Shown here: in pieces, positions 22,565-24,619 of the stretch
How positions within the stretch are numbered: the stretch's first letter is position 1
How the letters are laid out: each line of letters opens with the position of its first letter
Assembly: GCA_043744375.1 (NCBI GenBank)
Contig: JAYTUU010000078.1
Coordinates: 1-24,619, forward strand
Origin: CAIYPH01 sp043744375
GTDB taxonomy: Bacteria; Pseudomonadota; Alphaproteobacteria; Acetobacterales; Acetobacteraceae
Direction of reading: 5' to 3'
Length of the DNA stretch: 24,619 nt
Translations under genes and position numbers: made by a program
Notes under the pieces: generated by a model
What the model was told of the DNA's origin: nothing
What the model saw: the letters and a program-made list of their open reading frames with translations, nothing else
Databases searched by the model: none

Positions 22565-24241
22565 CTATTCGTTCTGCTTCAGCTCGGTGACCATCGCATC
22601 GCGCATGAGGAATTTCTGCACTTTGCCGGTGACGGTCATGGGGAAGGCGTCGACGAAGCGGACGTGGCGGGGGATTTTGAAATGGGCGATGCGGTCGCGG
22701 CAGAAGGCGCGGATGTCGTCCTGGGTCGCGGTGGTGGCGGGGCGGAGGCGGATCCAGGCGCAAAGCTCCTCGCCGTATTTCGCATCGGGAATGCCGAAGA
22801 CCTGGACGTCGGCGACGGCGGGGTGGCCGAAGAGGAATTCCTCGATTTCGCGGGGATAGATGTTCTCGCCGCCGCGGATCACCATGTCCTTGCTGCGGCC
22901 GGTGATGGAGATATAGCCCTCCGGGTCCATGACGCCGAGATCGCCCGAGTGCAGCCAGCGGGCGGCGTCGATGGCTTCGCGGGTTTGCGCTTCGCCGTTC
23001 CAGTAGCCGCGCATGACCATGTGGCCGCGGAAGCAGATTTCGCCCTGGGTGCCGCAGGGCACGGTGCGGCCGTCGGGGCCGATGATTTTCACTTCCATAT
23101 GCGGCTGCACACGCCCGATGGTCGTCACCCGCCGCGCGATACTGTCGTCGAGCGCCGTCTGCATGCTGCTGCCTGACAGTTCCGTCATGCCGTAGATGAT
23201 CGTGATGCCGCCGATATGCATCTCGCTCATGATGCGCCGCATGAATTCGGCCGGGCAGGGCGAACCACCGATGAAGCCGAGGCGCAATGTATGGAGGTCG
23301 AATTTCGCGAACTCCGGGTGGTTCAGCATTGCCACGAACATCGTCGGCACCCCGCCGAGCGCGTCGCAGCGTTCGTCCCGCACCGCCTCGAGCGCGGCGA
23401 TCGGGTCGAACGCCTCGCCCAGATAGATCACCGTGATGCCCTTCAGCACGCTGGCGATGCTGCCCAGCACCATGCCGCCGACGTGGTAGAGCGGCAGCGG
23501 GTTGCAGAACCGCTCGCCGCCAGTGAAGCCGGCGCATTCCGCAAAGAACAGCGCGTTGTTGACCAGGCCGTGATGGGACAAGGTCGCGGCCTTGGGCGAA
23601 CCGGTGGTGCCGGAGGTGAACTGGATGTTGATGGGATCGTCGGGCTGCAAGGTTTCGGCCAGTTCGGCGAGGCGCGCACGGCCGGCCGGCGCGTCCATCG
23701 CGGCGACGGCGGCGAGGGTGAAGAAGCCGGGCTCGTCGGTGTCGGCCATGTGGATCACGGTGGTCAGGTGCGGCAATCGTGCCGCCGCGAGGTACCCGGG
23801 GGGGCAGTGGGCAAGCTCCGGCGCGAGGCTGCGCAGGATGGCGATGTAGTCGGTGGTCTTGAAGCGGTCGGCGGTGATCAGCGCCCGGCACTCCACTTTG
23901 GCGAGGGCGTATTCGAGTTCGGAGGCGCGATAGCCGGGGTTGAGGTTCACCAGGATCAGCCCGGCCTTGGCGGTGGCGTATTGGCTGATCACCCATTGCG
24001 CGCGGTTCGGCGACCACAGGCCGACCCGGTCGCCCGGCACGAGACCCAACGCCACCAGCCCGGCGGCGAGGCGATCGGCTTGATCGCGCAAGGCGGCGAA
24101 GGAAAGCCTGATGCCCTGGTCGCGCACCACCAGCGCCTCGCGATCGGGCCAGCGCGCCGCCGCGGCATCGAGCGCGGCGCCGAGAGTGACGTTGAGCAGA
24201 GGTGTGGGGGATATACTGTGATGATAGCTGAGCGACTTCAT
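22565..24241 (-). CDS. AMP-binding fatty-acyl/carboxylate-CoA ligase
   Basis: A 558-residue ANL-superfamily enzyme that activates a carboxylic acid as acyl-AMP and then forms the CoA thioester. The phosphate loop TSGTTGSPK is at 209-217, and YGMTE at 350-354. SGDLG (Asp434) binds the ribose. The hinge GRSKDMVIRGGENIYP is at 448-463, and catalytic Lys540 is in TGKVQKF. All expected motifs are intact. It resembles medium-chain acyl-CoA synthetases (ACSF2-like); the chain length is unknown. ATG 24241 is preceded by GGGAGG with seven bases between. Upstream palindromes suggest control by a repressor. The adjacent hydrolase, CoA-transferase and hydratase remnants fit acyl-CoA catabolism. Confidence 0.94.
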   Translation of the reverse strand: MKSLSYHHSISPTPLLNVTLGAALDAAAARWPDREALVVRDQGIRLSFAALRDQADRLAAGLVALGLVPGDRVGLWSPNRAQWVISQYATAKAGLILVNLNPGYRASELEYALAKVECRALITADRFKTTDYIAILRSLAPELAHCPPGYLAAARLPHLTTVIHMADTDEPGFFTLAAVAAMDAPAGRARLAELAETLQPDDPINIQFTSGTTGSPKAATLSHHGLVNNALFFAECAGFTGGERFCNPLPLYHVGGMVLGSIASVLKGITVIYLGEAFDPIAALEAVRDERCDALGGVPTMFVAMLNHPEFAKFDLHTLRLGFIGGSPCPAEFMRRIMSEMHIGGITIIYGMTELSGSSMQTALDDSIARRVTTIGRVQPHMEVKIIGPDGRTVPCGTQGEICFRGHMVMRGYWNGEAQTREAIDAARWLHSGDLGVMDPEGYISITGRSKDMVIRGGENIYPREIEEFLFGHPAVADVQVFGIPDAKYGEELCAWIRLRPATTATQDDIRAFCRDRIAHFKIPRHVRFVDAFPMTVTGKVQKFLMRDAMVTELKQNE

Positions 24242-24259
24242 AGCGACGCCTCCCGCTGG

Positions 24260-24297
24260 GCCAAATTATTTGGCTTATTTCGACCACGGTGCCAAAT
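24260..24297 (-). promoter_or_regulatory. Candidate operator and promoter of the acyl-CoA ligase gene
   Basis: A perfect palindrome GCCAAAT-T-ATTTGGC is at 24260-24274, and a third GCCAAAT half-site at 24291-24297. On the minus strand TTGACA is at 24314-24309, upstream of them. No strong -10 box follows at 17 bp, although AT-rich AAATAA is available nearer the gene. The palindrome ends about 20 bp before the start codon, so a bound protein would block transcription. Confidence 0.45.
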
Positions 24298-24371
24298 GCG
24301 AGGCGCACTGTCAATACTTGCAATACTGCCTGGAGCGGCTGTGGGATCGTCGGCGGGGCAGTGGCTACAGT

Positions 24372-24396
24372 GGTGGGATGCGAAGTGCATCCCACC
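24372..24396. terminator. Strong stem-loop in the 24.24-24.50 kb intergenic region
   Basis: GGTGGGATGC (24372-24381) and GCATCCCACC (24387-24396) pair perfectly around the loop GAAGT. A T-rich run (TTTTTTGTTTCTTTTTT) follows at about 24419-24435, more than 20 bases away. It is not a classic terminator. It may be part of an intergenic repeat of a type I associate with Acetobacteraceae genomes. Confidence 0.4.
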
Positions 24397-24469
24397 CTGC
24401 TTGCTTGAGTCGCAAAAGTTTTTTGTTTCTTTTTTCGTAACTGCCCAGGTAGGGGTCCGCGGTGGCCGG

Positions 24470-24497
24470 TTGACTCAAGAATGCAGACATGAGTCAA
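24470..24497. promoter_or_regulatory. Inverted repeat just upstream of the last gene
   Basis: TTGACTCA (24470-24477) and TGAGTCAA (24490-24497) form a perfect eight-base inverted repeat with a 12-base spacer, ending seven bases before the ATG at 24505. A further TTGAGTC is at 24405-24411. It is a candidate operator; TTGACT could also serve as a -35 box. Confidence 0.4.
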
Positions 24498-24504
24498 GCT
24501 CCCC

Positions 24505-24619
24505 ATGTCCCTTCCGCCTGATTCCCGACCGCAACCGACCGATCCCTCACCGCCCGGCGCCACGGCGGCGGCGGACATCATTGGCACGCTGGTCACCCGT
24601 ATTAGCGAACTGCAAGAGC
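24505..24619 (+). CDS. N-terminus of an unidentified protein (cut by window edge)
   Basis: Thirty-eight codons are visible, starting MSLPPDSRPQPTDPSPPGAT and continuing with ADIIGTLVTRISELQE. A Pro-rich start leads into an amphipathic helix. An in-frame stop at 24490-24492 makes ATG 24505 the first possible start, although it has no clear Shine-Dalgarno site. The family cannot be recognised from so little. The inverted repeat directly upstream supports a real gene start. Confidence 0.45.
   Translation, partial: MSLPPDSRPQPTDPSPPGATAAADIIGTLVTRISELQE

Noticed and set aside
24360..24440. Canonical rho-independent terminator
   Set aside because: The T-run begins more than 20 bases after the stem, too far for intrinsic termination.
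22527..24596. Second long minus-strand frame overlapping the acyl-CoA ligase
   Set aside because: It is an Arg/Pro/His-rich shadow; the ligase in the other frame has every ANL motif.

Overview
The window is a GC-rich chromosomal stretch from an alphaproteobacterium. Protein style, a gatCAB operon divergent from ruvX, and a T-rich intergenic motif near 24.42 kb point to the Acetobacteraceae. That assignment is inference from gene content, not from a marker gene. I saw no rRNA, tRNA or CRISPR.

Layout. The left edge holds the tail of an ISAzo13-like transposase. Facing it is a very large serralysin-type metalloprotease with six PPC-like repeats, whose best start region is interrupted by an amber codon. 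An SGNH/GDSL hydrolase follows on the same strand. A gene-poor divergent region (5047-5373) carries two inverted 43-nt copies of a structured repeat with compensatory stem changes. Rightward from there come a Cu+ P-type ATPase (copA), an overlapping ArsB/NhaD-like permease and a short-chain dehydrogenase. Facing them is the leftward operon gatC-gatA-gatB-yeiH-like. Divergent from gatC are ruvX and an EamA transporter. A YqaA-type membrane protein lies leftward.

From about 16.2 to 21.3 kb a rightward operon encodes a Tat-type solute-binding protein, a fused double permease, an ABC ATPase and an enolase-superfamily dehydratase. It probably imports and dehydrates a sugar acid. Its plus strand is C-rich, whereas rightward genes on both sides are strongly G-rich. 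The block ends in a scar near 21,600. There the first ~60 codons of an enoyl-CoA hydratase run into the tail of a CoA-transferase subunit B that also has an internal in-frame deletion. An alpha/beta hydrolase lacking the nucleophilic serine is translationally coupled to the scar. An acyl-CoA synthetase converges on it, and the start of one more gene is cut by the right edge.

The main candidates for something new are the covarying repeat pair, the amber-interrupted protease, the rearrangement block with its scar, and several well-formed palindromes upstream of genes. I found no convincing complete novel defence or mobile system.
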